Of a stretch of DNA of 64,000 bases, positions 26,394 through 34,953 are shown piece after piece. This DNA is from an uncultured Caulobacter sp. (GTDB lineage: Bacteria > Pseudomonadota > Alphaproteobacteria > Caulobacterales > Caulobacteraceae): positions 62,001 to 126,000 of the forward strand of contig NZ_CAMQSF010000005.1 in NCBI RefSeq assembly GCF_947036865.1, in the 5' to 3' direction. Made by a program: the position numbers and the translations under genes. How positions within the stretch are numbered: the first letter of the stretch is position 1; each line of letters starts with the position of its first letter. Under the pieces are notes generated by a model. That model did no database searches and was not told the origin of the DNA. It saw only the letters and a program-made list of their open reading frames with translations.

Positions 26394-28454
26394 ATGACGA
26401 GTCGACAGCGATACAGGGCTTTTATCAGCTACAGCCATCGCGATCGCAAAATCGCCGAGTGGCTGCACCGCGCGCTGGAAACCTATCGCGCGCCGCGCGA
26501 TCTGGCGAGCGCGGCCGGCGGCGCTTCGACGCACACGCTGCGACCGATCTTTCGCGATCGCGACGAGCTGAGCGCTTCGGGCAATCTCAACCAGGCCATT
26601 CGCGACGCGCTGGACCAGTCCGACGCGATGATCGTCCTGTGCTCGCCGGCCTCGGTCGCCTCGCGCTGGGTGGACCAGGAGGTCGCCTATTTCGTGAACG
26701 CCGGCGGGGCCGAGCGGGTCATCTGCGTGATCGCCCCGGAGACCGACGCCCGGACCCCGTTGGCCGAGGTTCTGCCGCCCTCGCTGCGCGCGGCCCTGCC
26801 GCCGGGCGTCGAGCCCTTGGCGGTGGATCTGCGCCGCGACGCCGACGGCAAGCGGTTGGCGCGCCTGAAGATCGCCGCCCGGCTTCTGGGCGTGAATCTC
26901 GACCGGTTGGTCCAGCGCGACGCGCGTCGTCGCGTGCGCCTCATGACCGCCTTCACCGCCGCGGCCTTGCTGATCGCCGCCGGCATGGGCGCGATGACGG
27001 TCGAGACCCTCAAGTCCCGACAGATCGCCCGCCAGCAGCGGGACGAGACCGAGGCGCTGGTCGCCTACATGCTCGGCGACCTGCGCGAACAGCTCGAGCC
27101 GGTCGGGCGCCTCGACGTGCTCGACGGCGTCGGCGCCCGGGTGCTGGCCTACTACGCCAAGCCCCGAACCGATCGCCTGGACGACAAGGCGCTGGCCCAG
27201 CGCGCCAAGGCCCAGACCCTGCTCGGAACGATCCGGGAGCAGCGCGGCGATCTGGCCGGCGCTCAAGCCGCTTTCGGCCAGGCGGCGGCGACGACCCAGG
27301 CCCTGGTCGAGCGCGATCCTCGCAACGGCGAGCGGATCTTCGACGAGGCCCAGAACGTCTTCTGGCTGGGTTACGTGGAATGGCGGCGGGGCGACGTGGC
27401 GGCGGCCGAGCGCCGTTTCAAGCGCTACGAGGCGCTGGCGCTGCAGCTGGTCAAGCTCGATGCGAACCGGGCCGACTGGCGGGTGGAGGTGGCCTACGCC
27501 AACAACAATCTGGGCACCTTGCTCTTCGAACAGGGCCGTCCGGAAGAGGCGGTCGCCGCGTTCCGCCGGGCGCTGGCCGTGTTCGAGGCCGAGGTCGCGC
27601 GCGCCCCGACCAAGAAGAACGTGACCGGCGCGGCCAATTCGAGGGCCTGGCTCGCCGACGCCCTGGTCCGCCAGGGCCGGATGCGCGACGCCCTGGTCGA
27701 ACGCGAAACGGTGTCGACGGTTCTGGCCCGGGCGTCGGCCCAGGCGCCCGACGACAAGCGCTTGCTGGCGCGCGCCCTGGGCGCCGAGCTGGCGCTGGCC
27801 AGGCTGGAGCGTGACCTGGGGCGCAAGGCCGCCTCGCAGACCCGGTTCGAGGCGGCGCAACGGCGTCTGGACGATCTGACCAAGCTCGACCCGACCAACG
27901 CCCGTTGGCGCGAATATCTGGTCGGCGCCCAGATCGACCAGGCCGATCGTCTCGCGTGGGCGGGCCAAGCCGGGGCGGCGAGGGCGCGGCAGGCCGCCGC
28001 CGTGGCGGCCCTCGCCAAGCTGCGGGCCAGCGGCGACTCCAAGGTCTGGACGCCCGACCTGGACGGCCGAACGCTTCGAGAATCGATCATCCTGGCGCAA
28101 CTGAGCGGGGACCAGGTCCAGGCCCGGCGGCTGGCGGAGTCGCTGCTGGCCAAGCTGAAGACTCTGGAAAGCGATCACGAGGGCGCGGCGGACCGATCGG
28201 CCTTGCGCGGCTTCGCCCAGCTCGCGGCCGGTGACCCGCAAGGCGCGATCGCGACCCTGGAGCCGCGGCGGCGGGCGCTGGCGCCCGCCGGGCTCGACAC
28301 CCTGGCGCGGGCGTATCTGGCGAGCGGACAGCGGGATCGGGCGGGCGAGCTCGTGACGGGCCTCCGGAAAGATGGCTACGCCAACCCCGCCTTTCTTGAG
28401 TTCTGGAGAGATTCGCCTCCAGGTGGAGCGACCAGTCGGGAGGTAAATCAATGA
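26394..28454 (+). CDS. TIR-domain membrane protein with C-terminal TPR-like repeats
   Basis: A protein of about 686 residues. The TIR domain (about 5-165) begins RYRAFISYSHRDRKIAEWLH. Glu96 in SRWVDQE sits where TIR NADases carry the catalytic Glu. A membrane helix follows at about 183-202 (LMTAFTAAALLIAAGMGAM). The rest is helical repeats of TPR type (NNNLGTLLFEQGRPEEAVAA and similar). The cytoplasmic TIR would be the effector or signalling part, with the repeats as sensor. ATG 26394 is preferred; ATG 26382 is 12 bases upstream. The stop overlaps the next start as ATGA. Confidence 0.88.
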   Translation: MTSRQRYRAFISYSHRDRKIAEWLHRALETYRAPRDLASAAGGASTHTLRPIFRDRDELSASGNLNQAIRDALDQSDAMIVLCSPASVASRWVDQEVAYFVNAGGAERVICVIAPETDARTPLAEVLPPSLRAALPPGVEPLAVDLRRDADGKRLARLKIAARLLGVNLDRLVQRDARRRVRLMTAFTAAALLIAAGMGAMTVETLKSRQIARQQRDETEALVAYMLGDLREQLEPVGRLDVLDGVGARVLAYYAKPRTDRLDDKALAQRAKAQTLLGTIREQRGDLAGAQAAFGQAAATTQALVERDPRNGERIFDEAQNVFWLGYVEWRRGDVAAAERRFKRYEALALQLVKLDANRADWRVEVAYANNNLGTLLFEQGRPEEAVAAFRRALAVFEAEVARAPTKKNVTGAANSRAWLADALVRQGRMRDALVERETVSTVLARASAQAPDDKRLLARALGAELALARLERDLGRKAASQTRFEAAQRRLDDLTKLDPTNARWREYLVGAQIDQADRLAWAGQAGAARARQAAAVAALAKLRASGDSKVWTPDLDGRTLRESIILAQLSGDQVQARRLAESLLAKLKTLESDHEGAADRSALRGFAQLAAGDPQGAIATLEPRRRALAPAGLDTLARAYLASGQRDRAGELVTGLRKDGYANPAFLEFWRDSPPGGATSREVNQ

Positions 28455-28852
28455 CGGAACCCAGACCCGCCGAGGTCATCGAGGTGGTGATCGGCCTGCG
28501 TGACGATCTCAATTTCATGAACGTCTTCGATCCGGCGAAGCCGAAGCGATTGACGATGAACCTGACGAAACGTTCGGAGCTGATCTTCACGCTGAGCGAC
28601 CAGTTGATCGCGGCGGGTTGGAAGTTCCAGCAACGCCCGATCGAGGTTCGCCGCGACTTCGGCGTCAATTTCTCGAGCTACGCTTGGCTGCGGCACGCCT
28701 ACGACGGCGAGCTGGCGCCCTTCACGCGGTTCAAGATCATCTACGAGTGCGCTCGGCTCGGGAACTACGAGTACAGCCTGATGATGACGGACTCGCACGG
28801 CCAGAAGATCACGCTGGATCCGGACGTCGAGAACGGCGACGGCCACGGCTGA
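28451..28852 (+). CDS. Hypothetical protein between TIR and cyclase-like genes
   Basis: A 133-residue soluble protein I do not recognise. It is rich in aromatic residues and mixed alpha/beta in pattern (IEVVIGLRDDLNFMNVFDP; SSYAWLRHAYDGELAPF; LGNYEYSLMMTD). There is no signal peptide, membrane span or clear motif. Its ATG overlaps the TIR gene stop in ATGA form with a GGAGGT ribosome site upstream, so it is made in step with the TIR protein. It may be a regulator, inhibitor or partner of the flanking proteins; this is inferred only from position. Confidence 0.75.
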   Translation: MTEPRPAEVIEVVIGLRDDLNFMNVFDPAKPKRLTMNLTKRSELIFTLSDQLIAAGWKFQQRPIEVRRDFGVNFSSYAWLRHAYDGELAPFTRFKIIYECARLGNYEYSLMMTDSHGQKITLDPDVENGDGHG

Positions 28853-28868
28853 GGCCTTGGCCAAGGCC

Positions 28869-30656
28869 ATGGTCGCTGATCCGCTTTCCGCCACGACGCC
28901 CGCTTGGTCCGAGACTCTCGCGGCGCTGATCCGGCGCGGCGAGATTCTCACCGCCTACGATCAGGCGCGGGCGGCGATCGAGGCCGGCGACAGGTCTCCC
29001 GCCGTCGCCTATGCGGCGGTCCTTTGTCTGGCGCGAGCCGGGGCGGCGGACTTCGCGCGGGCCGAATATGTCCGCCTTGGCCTGGCCGATCTGCGGGACG
29101 ACGCCGATGCGGTGGCGCTCGGCGCCCGCCTGCTCAAGGACGTGGCGCTGGCGTCGCGAGGGCCGCGCCGGATGGCGTTCGCTCGGGCGTCTCTGCGGCG
29201 CTACGAAGCCCTGTCCCGACGCTTCGGCGGGCTCTACGGCGCGATCAACGCCGCGACCATGACGCTGGTGGCGGGCGACCAGGACGGCGCCCGGGCCCGC
29301 GCCGCCGAACTGCTGAAGATCCCGCCGTCGCCGGGGCTGACCGGCGAGGCGGCCTATTACGAGGGCGCGAGCCGCGCGGAGGCCTGGTTCCTGGCCGGCG
29401 ACATCGAGGCCGCCCGCGACACCCTGCGGTCGGCCCTCGCCGAGGCGCCCCTGGCCTACGCCGCCCACGCCTCGACGCTTCGACAACTGGAGATGCTGTG
29501 CCGCGAGACCGGGCGAGACCTGGATTGGCTGGCGTCCTTCCGACCGCCCGCCTGCGCGCACTTCACCGGTCACATCCTCGACGCGTCCGGCGCGGCGGCC
29601 CTGGACGGCGAGGCGCTTCGTGGCCGGATCGCGGCGGTCGTGCGCGAGCGACGCATCGGCTTCGCCTATGGGGGCCTGGCCGCGGGCGCGGACATTCTGT
29701 TCGCCGAGGCCCTGCTGGACGCCGGCGCGGAGCTCCACGCGGTGCTGCCGGTGAGCCTGGACTCGTTCATCGAGGTCTCGGTCGCGCCATTTGGCGTGGA
29801 CTGGGTCGAACGATTTCACCGCTGCCTCTCGCGGGCGACCTCGGTCCGTTACGCCGCCCAGGATCCTTATCGCGGCGACGAGCAGGTGTTCGCCTATTCC
29901 AGCCAGTTCGCCATGGGCTGCGCGGTGCTGCGCGCCCAGACCCTGTCGGCCGAGGCCGTGCAACTGGCCGTGTGGGACGGACATGCCGCGCCCGGGCCAT
30001 GCGGCGTCAGCGCCGACCTTGATCATTGGGCGCTCGGCGGCCGTTCCCAGGCGATCATCCCCGTGAGCCGCCCGGCCCCTCGGACGGTCGCCGAGGCGAG
30101 CGCGGAGCGCCGGGCCGGCCAGCGGGCCATGAAGGCGATGCTGTTCGCCGACGTGCAGGGCTTCGGCGCGCTGCGCGACGATCAGATCCCGGCCTTCATC
30201 GAGGGCGTCATGGGGCGCATGGCCGACACCGTCGGCGGCTTGGACGGGCCTCCGCGACATGTCGAGACCTGGGGCGACGGCCTCTTTCTGGTCTTCGATC
30301 AGCCGATCGACGCGGCGTTGGCGGCGCTCGCGCTGCTCGAGTCCCACCGGACGCTGGACCTTCGCGCCTTGGGTCTTCCCCGCAACCTTGGCCTGCGCAT
30401 CAGCGGGCACTACGGCCCGGTGCACCTCAGAACCAACCCCTTGACCAAAGCCCCGGCGGTGATGGGCGCCCATGTCGTGGTCGCCGCGCGGATCGAGCCC
30501 GATGTCGCGCCGGGATCGGCCTATGTCAGCGAGGCGCTGGCCGGCGCGTTGGCCACGCTCCATGGCGAGCGCGTGCGCTGCGGCTATGTCGGACGGACCC
30601 AGGCGCGCAAGGGCTTCGCCGCGACGCCGGTCTTCAGCCTCTCCCGCGCGCGCTGA
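28869..30656 (+). CDS. Helical-repeat / SLOG-like / class III nucleotide cyclase-like protein
   Basis: A protein of about 595 residues in three parts. Residues 1 to about 220 are TPR-like helices. Residues about 230-375 resemble a Rossmann-like SLOG nucleotide-binding domain (FTGHILD, AYGGLAAGADILFAEALL, then AELHAVLPVSLDSF). Residues about 420-590 are a class III cyclase fold: metal Asp428 in FADVQGF and Asp470 in ETWGDGLFLVFD. In GAHVVVAARIE the catalytic Asn is replaced by Val537, while Arg541 is kept. The start may be ATG 28869 or TTG 28857. It lies 16 bases after the unknown gene. It could make, bind or sense a nucleotide signal. Confidence 0.82.
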   Translation: MVADPLSATTPAWSETLAALIRRGEILTAYDQARAAIEAGDRSPAVAYAAVLCLARAGAADFARAEYVRLGLADLRDDADAVALGARLLKDVALASRGPRRMAFARASLRRYEALSRRFGGLYGAINAATMTLVAGDQDGARARAAELLKIPPSPGLTGEAAYYEGASRAEAWFLAGDIEAARDTLRSALAEAPLAYAAHASTLRQLEMLCRETGRDLDWLASFRPPACAHFTGHILDASGAAALDGEALRGRIAAVVRERRIGFAYGGLAAGADILFAEALLDAGAELHAVLPVSLDSFIEVSVAPFGVDWVERFHRCLSRATSVRYAAQDPYRGDEQVFAYSSQFAMGCAVLRAQTLSAEAVQLAVWDGHAAPGPCGVSADLDHWALGGRSQAIIPVSRPAPRTVAEASAERRAGQRAMKAMLFADVQGFGALRDDQIPAFIEGVMGRMADTVGGLDGPPRHVETWGDGLFLVFDQPIDAALAALALLESHRTLDLRALGLPRNLGLRISGHYGPVHLRTNPLTKAPAVMGAHVVVAARIEPDVAPGSAYVSEALAGALATLHGERVRCGYVGRTQARKGFAATPVFSLSRAR

Positions 30657-30887
30657 GGCATCGCCTAAACCCTTGCGGTAGAAGCCTTCGCGCGTCTCGA
30701 TGTGAAAATCCGCACATCCAAAACGGCCCTCGCCGAACAAGGTTGGACCGTCGACCGCGACGGGCGCCCGCTTCCTGGAACAGCCCATCGCCGGCCGCGT
30801 GAACCGACTGGGGACCTGGCCACCCGCCGGCCAGGTCCTCCCTTTCAACTCGAGGTCGGCCCGACCGACCAGATCAGGAGCCGCGCC

Positions 30888-31079
30888 GTGCCTTTCGACG
30901 ATATTCTCACCGACGGCGCGAGCGCGACGCCGGAAGTCAGCAAGACCTTTCTGCGCCACGCCCTCAACGTCTGGGCTCGGGAGAACGGCGTCGCCGAGGA
31001 TCACCTCGCCGGCCTTGTGCATCAGATCCTGGACTTCGCTCAGGACTCCATTCGGGACGTGAGCCGTCTCGACGCCTGA
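30888..31079 (+). CDS. Small hypothetical protein (63 aa)
   Basis: A 63-residue helical protein opening at GTG 30888, with a clear AGGAG 7 bases upstream. Upstream in-frame sequence back to 30702 looks non-coding, so I take the short form. Runs such as SKTFLRHALNVWARENGV and AGLVHQILDFAQDSIRDV predict two or three amphipathic helices. It is not recognised. It lies 231 bases after the cyclase-like gene, probably in a separate transcript. The gap 30657-30887 holds nothing else I can identify. Confidence 0.55.
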   Translation: MPFDDILTDGASATPEVSKTFLRHALNVWARENGVAEDHLAGLVHQILDFAQDSIRDVSRLDA

Positions 31080-31142
31080 CCCGCCGCGTTTGGGGCCGCG
31101 CGCCCGCTTTCGCGCCGACGGTTCGGTCTAGCGGAGACAAGT

Positions 31143-31493
31143 ATGCTTACGGTTCTGAGCGTGTTCGATAACCCGTTCATCCGGCTTCTGGCCGAGATCC
31201 TGGCGGTGGCTCTGGTCCCCGCCTTCGTTTTCCTGACCCTGCGGCTACTGGACGCGGAGGCGCGTCTGGGGCGCGCGCGTAGCCAGGCGGCCGAACTGAC
31301 GACCGATCGCGACCGGATCCTGGCCGAGCTGGCCCTGAGCCGCGAGCGCCTGGCCGAGGCCCGTCAGGCCGCCGGACGCGCCCAGGCCGAGGCGGCCGAG
31401 CGGGAGATCCGCCTCAAGGCCCTTCTGGTCCAGGATCGCGCCGTCGGCGAGACGCGCTCGATCCTCGCTTCGCCGCGCAATCCCGGCCACTGA
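31143..31493 (+). CDS. Small single-span membrane protein with coiled coil
   Basis: A 116-residue protein. One hydrophobic segment at about residues 14-34 (IRLLAEILAVALVPAFVFL) is followed by a charged Ala/Glu/Arg-rich coiled coil over about 40-95. GGAGACAAG precedes the ATG. It is not recognised; the form suggests a membrane-anchored scaffold. It lies between the small 63-residue gene and the chemotaxis operon. Confidence 0.55.
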   Translation: MLTVLSVFDNPFIRLLAEILAVALVPAFVFLTLRLLDAEARLGRARSQAAELTTDRDRILAELALSRERLAEARQAAGRAQAEAAEREIRLKALLVQDRAVGETRSILASPRNPGH

Positions 31494-31776
31494 CGCACGA
31501 CGTCCGCCGAGGCGCGGACGCGAGCAAAGAGCGCCGGCGCCCGCGCGGCGCGGCCGGCCTATCGTCTAGAAAACCCATAGCTTGATCGCCGTGAGGAGCG
31601 GGTTCGAAAGAGCCTCGCGCGCCGTGGCGAAATGTCGCGATCTATAGGTCCCCCAGGGACGGAATGTCGCAGGTCGGAGACCGCAATTTTTACCTGAATT
31701 TAATCGCCAAAATCGCACGCTCAGGGCGAGATATAATTTCGAATTTCCAAAACTATATCTTCTTTGGGGCGGTGTA
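31494..31776 (+). promoter_or_regulatory. AT-rich leader of the chemotaxis operon
   Basis: This 283-base gap becomes notably AT-rich after 31684. A perfect TATAAT at 31732-31737 lies 40 bases before the STAS gene start. No good -35 hexamer is visible at 16-18 bases, so an activator or another sigma factor may be needed. No gene is seen in the gap. Confidence 0.4.
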
Positions 31777-32100
31777 GTGTCGAAAAATTCAAAATTATAC
31801 TTGAAATTCTCTGACGACGTGACCGTCGCCAATATAGCGGTTGCGTATGACAGGATCTGCTCGGTATTCGAGTGTGACGGCGACGTCGAGATCGACGTCG
31901 ACGAGCTCGGCGAAGCGGATCTGACCTTCGTTCAACTGCTCGAGTCCGCCCGGCGCGCCGCCGCCGAAGAAGGCCGCCGGCTCGATCTGAGCCGTCCCGC
32001 GCACGGCGCCCTACTGCAAGTCCTTCAACGGGGCGGCTTCCTGGATCCCGAGGACCGGGATCGATCCGAATTCTGGCTTCACGGGGCGAACTCACAATGA
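31777..32100 (+). CDS. STAS-domain protein of the chemotaxis operon
   Basis: A 107-residue single-domain STAS protein. The conserved centre VEIDVDELGEADLTFVQLLE matches the loop and helix where anti-anti-sigma factors carry the phosphoacceptor. Here the position usually Ser is in EADLTF, so Thr may serve or phosphorylation may be lost. STAS proteins commonly open alphaproteobacterial chemotaxis operons, with an unproven signalling role. It starts with GTG at 31777 after GGGGCGG and overlaps the cheY start by 4 bases. Confidence 0.82.
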   Translation: MSKNSKLYLKFSDDVTVANIAVAYDRICSVFECDGDVEIDVDELGEADLTFVQLLESARRAAAEEGRRLDLSRPAHGALLQVLQRGGFLDPEDRDRSEFWLHGANSQ

Positions 32101-32462
32101 CCGCGATCCTTACCGTCGACGACTCGGCCAGCATCCGCGCGGCCATCAAGATCGCCCTCACCGGCGAAGGCTATAACGTGTCCGAGGCGTCTCATGGCGC
32201 GGAGGGCCTCGATAAGGCCTCCGCCGGCGGCTTCGACCTAATCGTCACCGACCTGAACATGCCGGTCATGGACGGCCTGACCATGATCCGGGAACTGCGG
32301 CGGCGTCCCGCCGGCGCGGGCGTGCCGATCCTGTTCCTGACCACCGAATCCGACGGCGAGGTCAAGGCCCAGGCCAAGGCCGCCGGCGCCACGGGTTGGC
32401 TGACCAAGCCGTTCGATCCCGACCAGCTCGTGCGCGTCGTTCAGAAGGTCCTGGCCAAATGA
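32097..32462 (+). CDS. cheY: CheY-type response regulator
   Basis: A 121-residue stand-alone receiver domain. The acidic pocket is in ILTVDDSASIR, the phosphoacceptor Asp in LIVTDLNMPVMDG, the switch Thr in FLTTES, and the invariant Lys in WLTKPFDPDQL. CheA would phosphorylate it to signal to flagellar motors or another output. It overlaps cheA by 4 bases. Confidence 0.93.
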   Translation: MTAILTVDDSASIRAAIKIALTGEGYNVSEASHGAEGLDKASAGGFDLIVTDLNMPVMDGLTMIRELRRRPAGAGVPILFLTTESDGEVKAQAKAAGATGWLTKPFDPDQLVRVVQKVLAK

Positions 32463-34423
32463 GCGGCCTCGATCCCATCGAGACATTCCGCCAGGAAGCC
32501 CAGGATCTGCTGGAACAGGTCGAGCAGGGTCTGCTCGACCTGGCGCGTCGTCCCGGGGATCGAGGGCTGATCGACGCGGTGTTCCGCGGGCTGCACACCC
32601 TGAAGGGCTCCGGCGCCATGTTCGGCTTCGACGCCCTGGCGGCCTTCACCCACCATTGCGAAACCGCCTTCGACCGCGTCCGCAAGGGCGAGGTCCCGGC
32701 CTCGCCACGACTGGTCGCCGCGGTGCTGGCGGCGCAGGACCACATGCGGGCCCTGGCCGAGAGCCGTCCGGTCGTCGACGGCGCCGGCGAGGCGCTGCTG
32801 GCCGAACTGCGCGCGGCGGTGGAGGGCGGCGAGGCCGAGAGCGCCGCTCCCGCGCCGGTCGCTCCGGGTCTCAACACCTTCCGGATCCGCTTCAGCCTGC
32901 CGGCCGACGCCCTGGTCAACGGCGCGCGTCCGCTGCCCTTGCTGGACGAGCTGCGGGACCTGGGCGAGGCCCGCGTGCGGGCCATCACCGATCAGGTGCC
33001 GCCGCTGGGCCAGTTGGTCCCCACCGAGTGCCGGCTGGCGTGGGAGGTCCTGCTGACGACTCAGCACGGCCGCGACGCGATCGACGACGTCTTCATCTTC
33101 GTGATCGACGAGATGACCCTGGAGGTCGAGGACCTGACCCCGGTCGCGGTCGTGGCCGAGGACGCGCCCGTCCTGGAGGCCGGCGTCGCCAGTCCCGACA
33201 TGCCGCCAGCCGCCAACGCCGCGGGCGAGACCGGCCGCGCGCAGAAGTCCGGCGACACCGTGCGGGTGCCGGCCGAGCGGCTCGACGAGATGATGGACCG
33301 GGTCGGCGAGCTGGTCATCGCCCAGTCCCGCCTGAAGCAGCTGGCGGCCTCCAGCAGCGACGTCGCCCTGCGCGCCGTGGCCGAGGAGATCGAGCGCCTG
33401 GCCTCTGAGATGCGCGACACGATGATGATCGTGCGCATGGTGCCGATCGCCCAGCTGTTCGGTCGCTTCCGCCGCCTGATCCACGACCTGGAACGCGACA
33501 CCGGCAAGCAGATCGAGCTGCTCACCGAGGGCGAGACGACCGAGCTGGACAAGACGGTGATCGAGCGTCTCGCCGATCCGCTGATCCACCTGATCCGCAA
33601 TTCCGCCGACCACGGCCTCGAAGGCGCCGAGCAGCGGCTGGCCGCCGGCAAGCCGGCCGTCGGCAAGATCATGCTGGCCGCGCGCCAGTCGGGCGCCGAG
33701 GTGGTGATCACCATCACCGACGACGGCCGGGGCGTGGATCGCGCCCGCGTCCGCGCCAAGGCCGAGGAGAACGGCCTGATCCAACCGGGTCAGACGCTGA
33801 GCGACAACGAGCTGCTGCAGTTGATCTTCGCGCCGGGCTTCTCGACCGCGGCGGCGATCACCAACCTGTCCGGCCGTGGCGTCGGCATGGACGTCGTCAA
33901 GAAGACCATCGAGGGCCTGCGCGGGTCGATCGAGATCAGCAGCACCCCCGGCGAGGGCTCGGTGGTCTCGCTGCGCATCCCGCTTACCCTGGCGATCATC
34001 GACGGCCTGCTGGTTCGCGTGGGCGCCGGTCGCTACGTGATCCCGCTGGGCACGGTCGAGGAGTGCGTCGAGCTGACGCCCGCCCAGGACGCCCGCTCCA
34101 CCGGCCGCAGCCTGATCACCCTGCGCGACGAACTGGTGCCGTTCATCCGCCTGCGCGAACAGTTCGCGACAGGCACGCCGCCCGATCCGCATCAGAAGAT
34201 CGTGGTGGTCTCAACCGGCCGCGAACGCGTGGGTCTGGTCGTCGACCAGATCCTCGGCGACCACCAGACCGTCATCAAGCCGCTGTCCAGCTTCCACGCC
34301 GACATCGGCGCCTTCTCGGGCGCGACGATCCTCGGCGACGGCGGCGTGGCTCTGATCATGGACATCCCCGCCCTGGTGGCCGCCGGTCAACGCCAGGACG
34401 CGCAACTGCGCGCCGCAAGCTGA
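32459..34423 (+). CDS. cheA: Chemotaxis histidine kinase CheA
   Basis: A 654-residue kinase. The Hpt domain has phospho-His46 in RGLHTLKGSGAMFGF. A P2-like segment lies near 140-230. The dimerisation domain begins VRVPAERLDEMMDRVGELV. The ATPase has LIRNSADHGLEGAEQRLAAG (N-box), TDDGRGVD (G1) and LSGRGVGMDVVKKTIEGL (G2). A C-terminal CheW-like domain starts near residue 510. The ATG at 32459 overlaps the cheY stop. It is the central kinase of this second-type chemotaxis cluster. Confidence 0.96.
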   Translation: MSGLDPIETFRQEAQDLLEQVEQGLLDLARRPGDRGLIDAVFRGLHTLKGSGAMFGFDALAAFTHHCETAFDRVRKGEVPASPRLVAAVLAAQDHMRALAESRPVVDGAGEALLAELRAAVEGGEAESAAPAPVAPGLNTFRIRFSLPADALVNGARPLPLLDELRDLGEARVRAITDQVPPLGQLVPTECRLAWEVLLTTQHGRDAIDDVFIFVIDEMTLEVEDLTPVAVVAEDAPVLEAGVASPDMPPAANAAGETGRAQKSGDTVRVPAERLDEMMDRVGELVIAQSRLKQLAASSSDVALRAVAEEIERLASEMRDTMMIVRMVPIAQLFGRFRRLIHDLERDTGKQIELLTEGETTELDKTVIERLADPLIHLIRNSADHGLEGAEQRLAAGKPAVGKIMLAARQSGAEVVITITDDGRGVDRARVRAKAEENGLIQPGQTLSDNELLQLIFAPGFSTAAAITNLSGRGVGMDVVKKTIEGLRGSIEISSTPGEGSVVSLRIPLTLAIIDGLLVRVGAGRYVIPLGTVEECVELTPAQDARSTGRSLITLRDELVPFIRLREQFATGTPPDPHQKIVVVSTGRERVGLVVDQILGDHQTVIKPLSSFHADIGAFSGATILGDGGVALIMDIPALVAAGQRQDAQLRAAS

Positions 34424-34439
34424 TCGGGGAGCAAGGACA

Positions 34440-34940
34440 ATGATCGCCGATATGTCCCAACAGTCGATCGAGGCCCTGACCTTCGACCTGCGCGGCGAGA
34501 CCTTCGCGCTCGAGGCGGGTCTCGTACGCGAGGTGCTGGACCTGTTGCCGGAGACCGTGGTGCCCGGCGCGCCGAGCTTCGTGAGTTCCGTGATCAACTT
34601 TCGAGGTCGAGTCATTCCGTTGGTCGATCTGCGTGTCGCCTTCGAAATGGACGTCGCCGCCCCGACCATCGACAGCCGTATCGTGGTCATCGAGTACGAC
34701 GTCGCCGGAGAGCCGATGCTGATCGGCCTGCGCGCGGACAAGGTCCACGAGGTTACCTCGATCGACCGCGCGATCACCGAGGATGTCCCGCGCGTCGGCC
34801 TCAGGTGGCGCTCCGAGTTCATCCAACTGCTGGCGAGGCGGGACGGCGACGTGATCATCATCCCCGACCTGGATCGCATCTTCGCGGTCGGGGCGCAGGT
34901 CTCCAGCGTTGTGGCGTCTCCCCTTCCATCCTTAGCTTGA
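34440..34940 (+). CDS. cheW: Chemotaxis coupling protein CheW (first copy)
   Basis: A 166-residue CheW that links receptors to CheA. The fold is recognisable from [20 protein letters not shown], then [20 protein letters not shown] and the second lobe [19 protein letters not shown]. It sits 16 bases after cheA with GGGGAGCAAGG upstream of the start. A second, divergent CheW is encoded after the receptors, so each may serve a different receptor class. Confidence 0.93.
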   Translation: MIADMSQQSIEALTFDLRGETFALEAGLVREVLDLLPETVVPGAPSFVSSVINFRGRVIPLVDLRVAFEMDVAAPTIDSRIVVIEYDVAGEPMLIGLRADKVHEVTSIDRAITEDVPRVGLRWRSEFIQLLARRDGDVIIIPDLDRIFAVGAQVSSVVASPLPSLA

Positions 34941-34953
34941 GCCGAGGTTCACC

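Noticed and set aside
26358..28451. A 697-codon open frame on the - strand
   Set aside because: It is antisense to the TIR gene, whose domains are unmistakable; it is a product of GC-rich codon bias.
28809..31022. A 737-codon open frame on the - strand
   Set aside because: It is antisense to the cyclase-like gene and lacks any motif.
32441..34192. A 583-codon open frame on the - strand
   Set aside because: It is a shadow of cheA.
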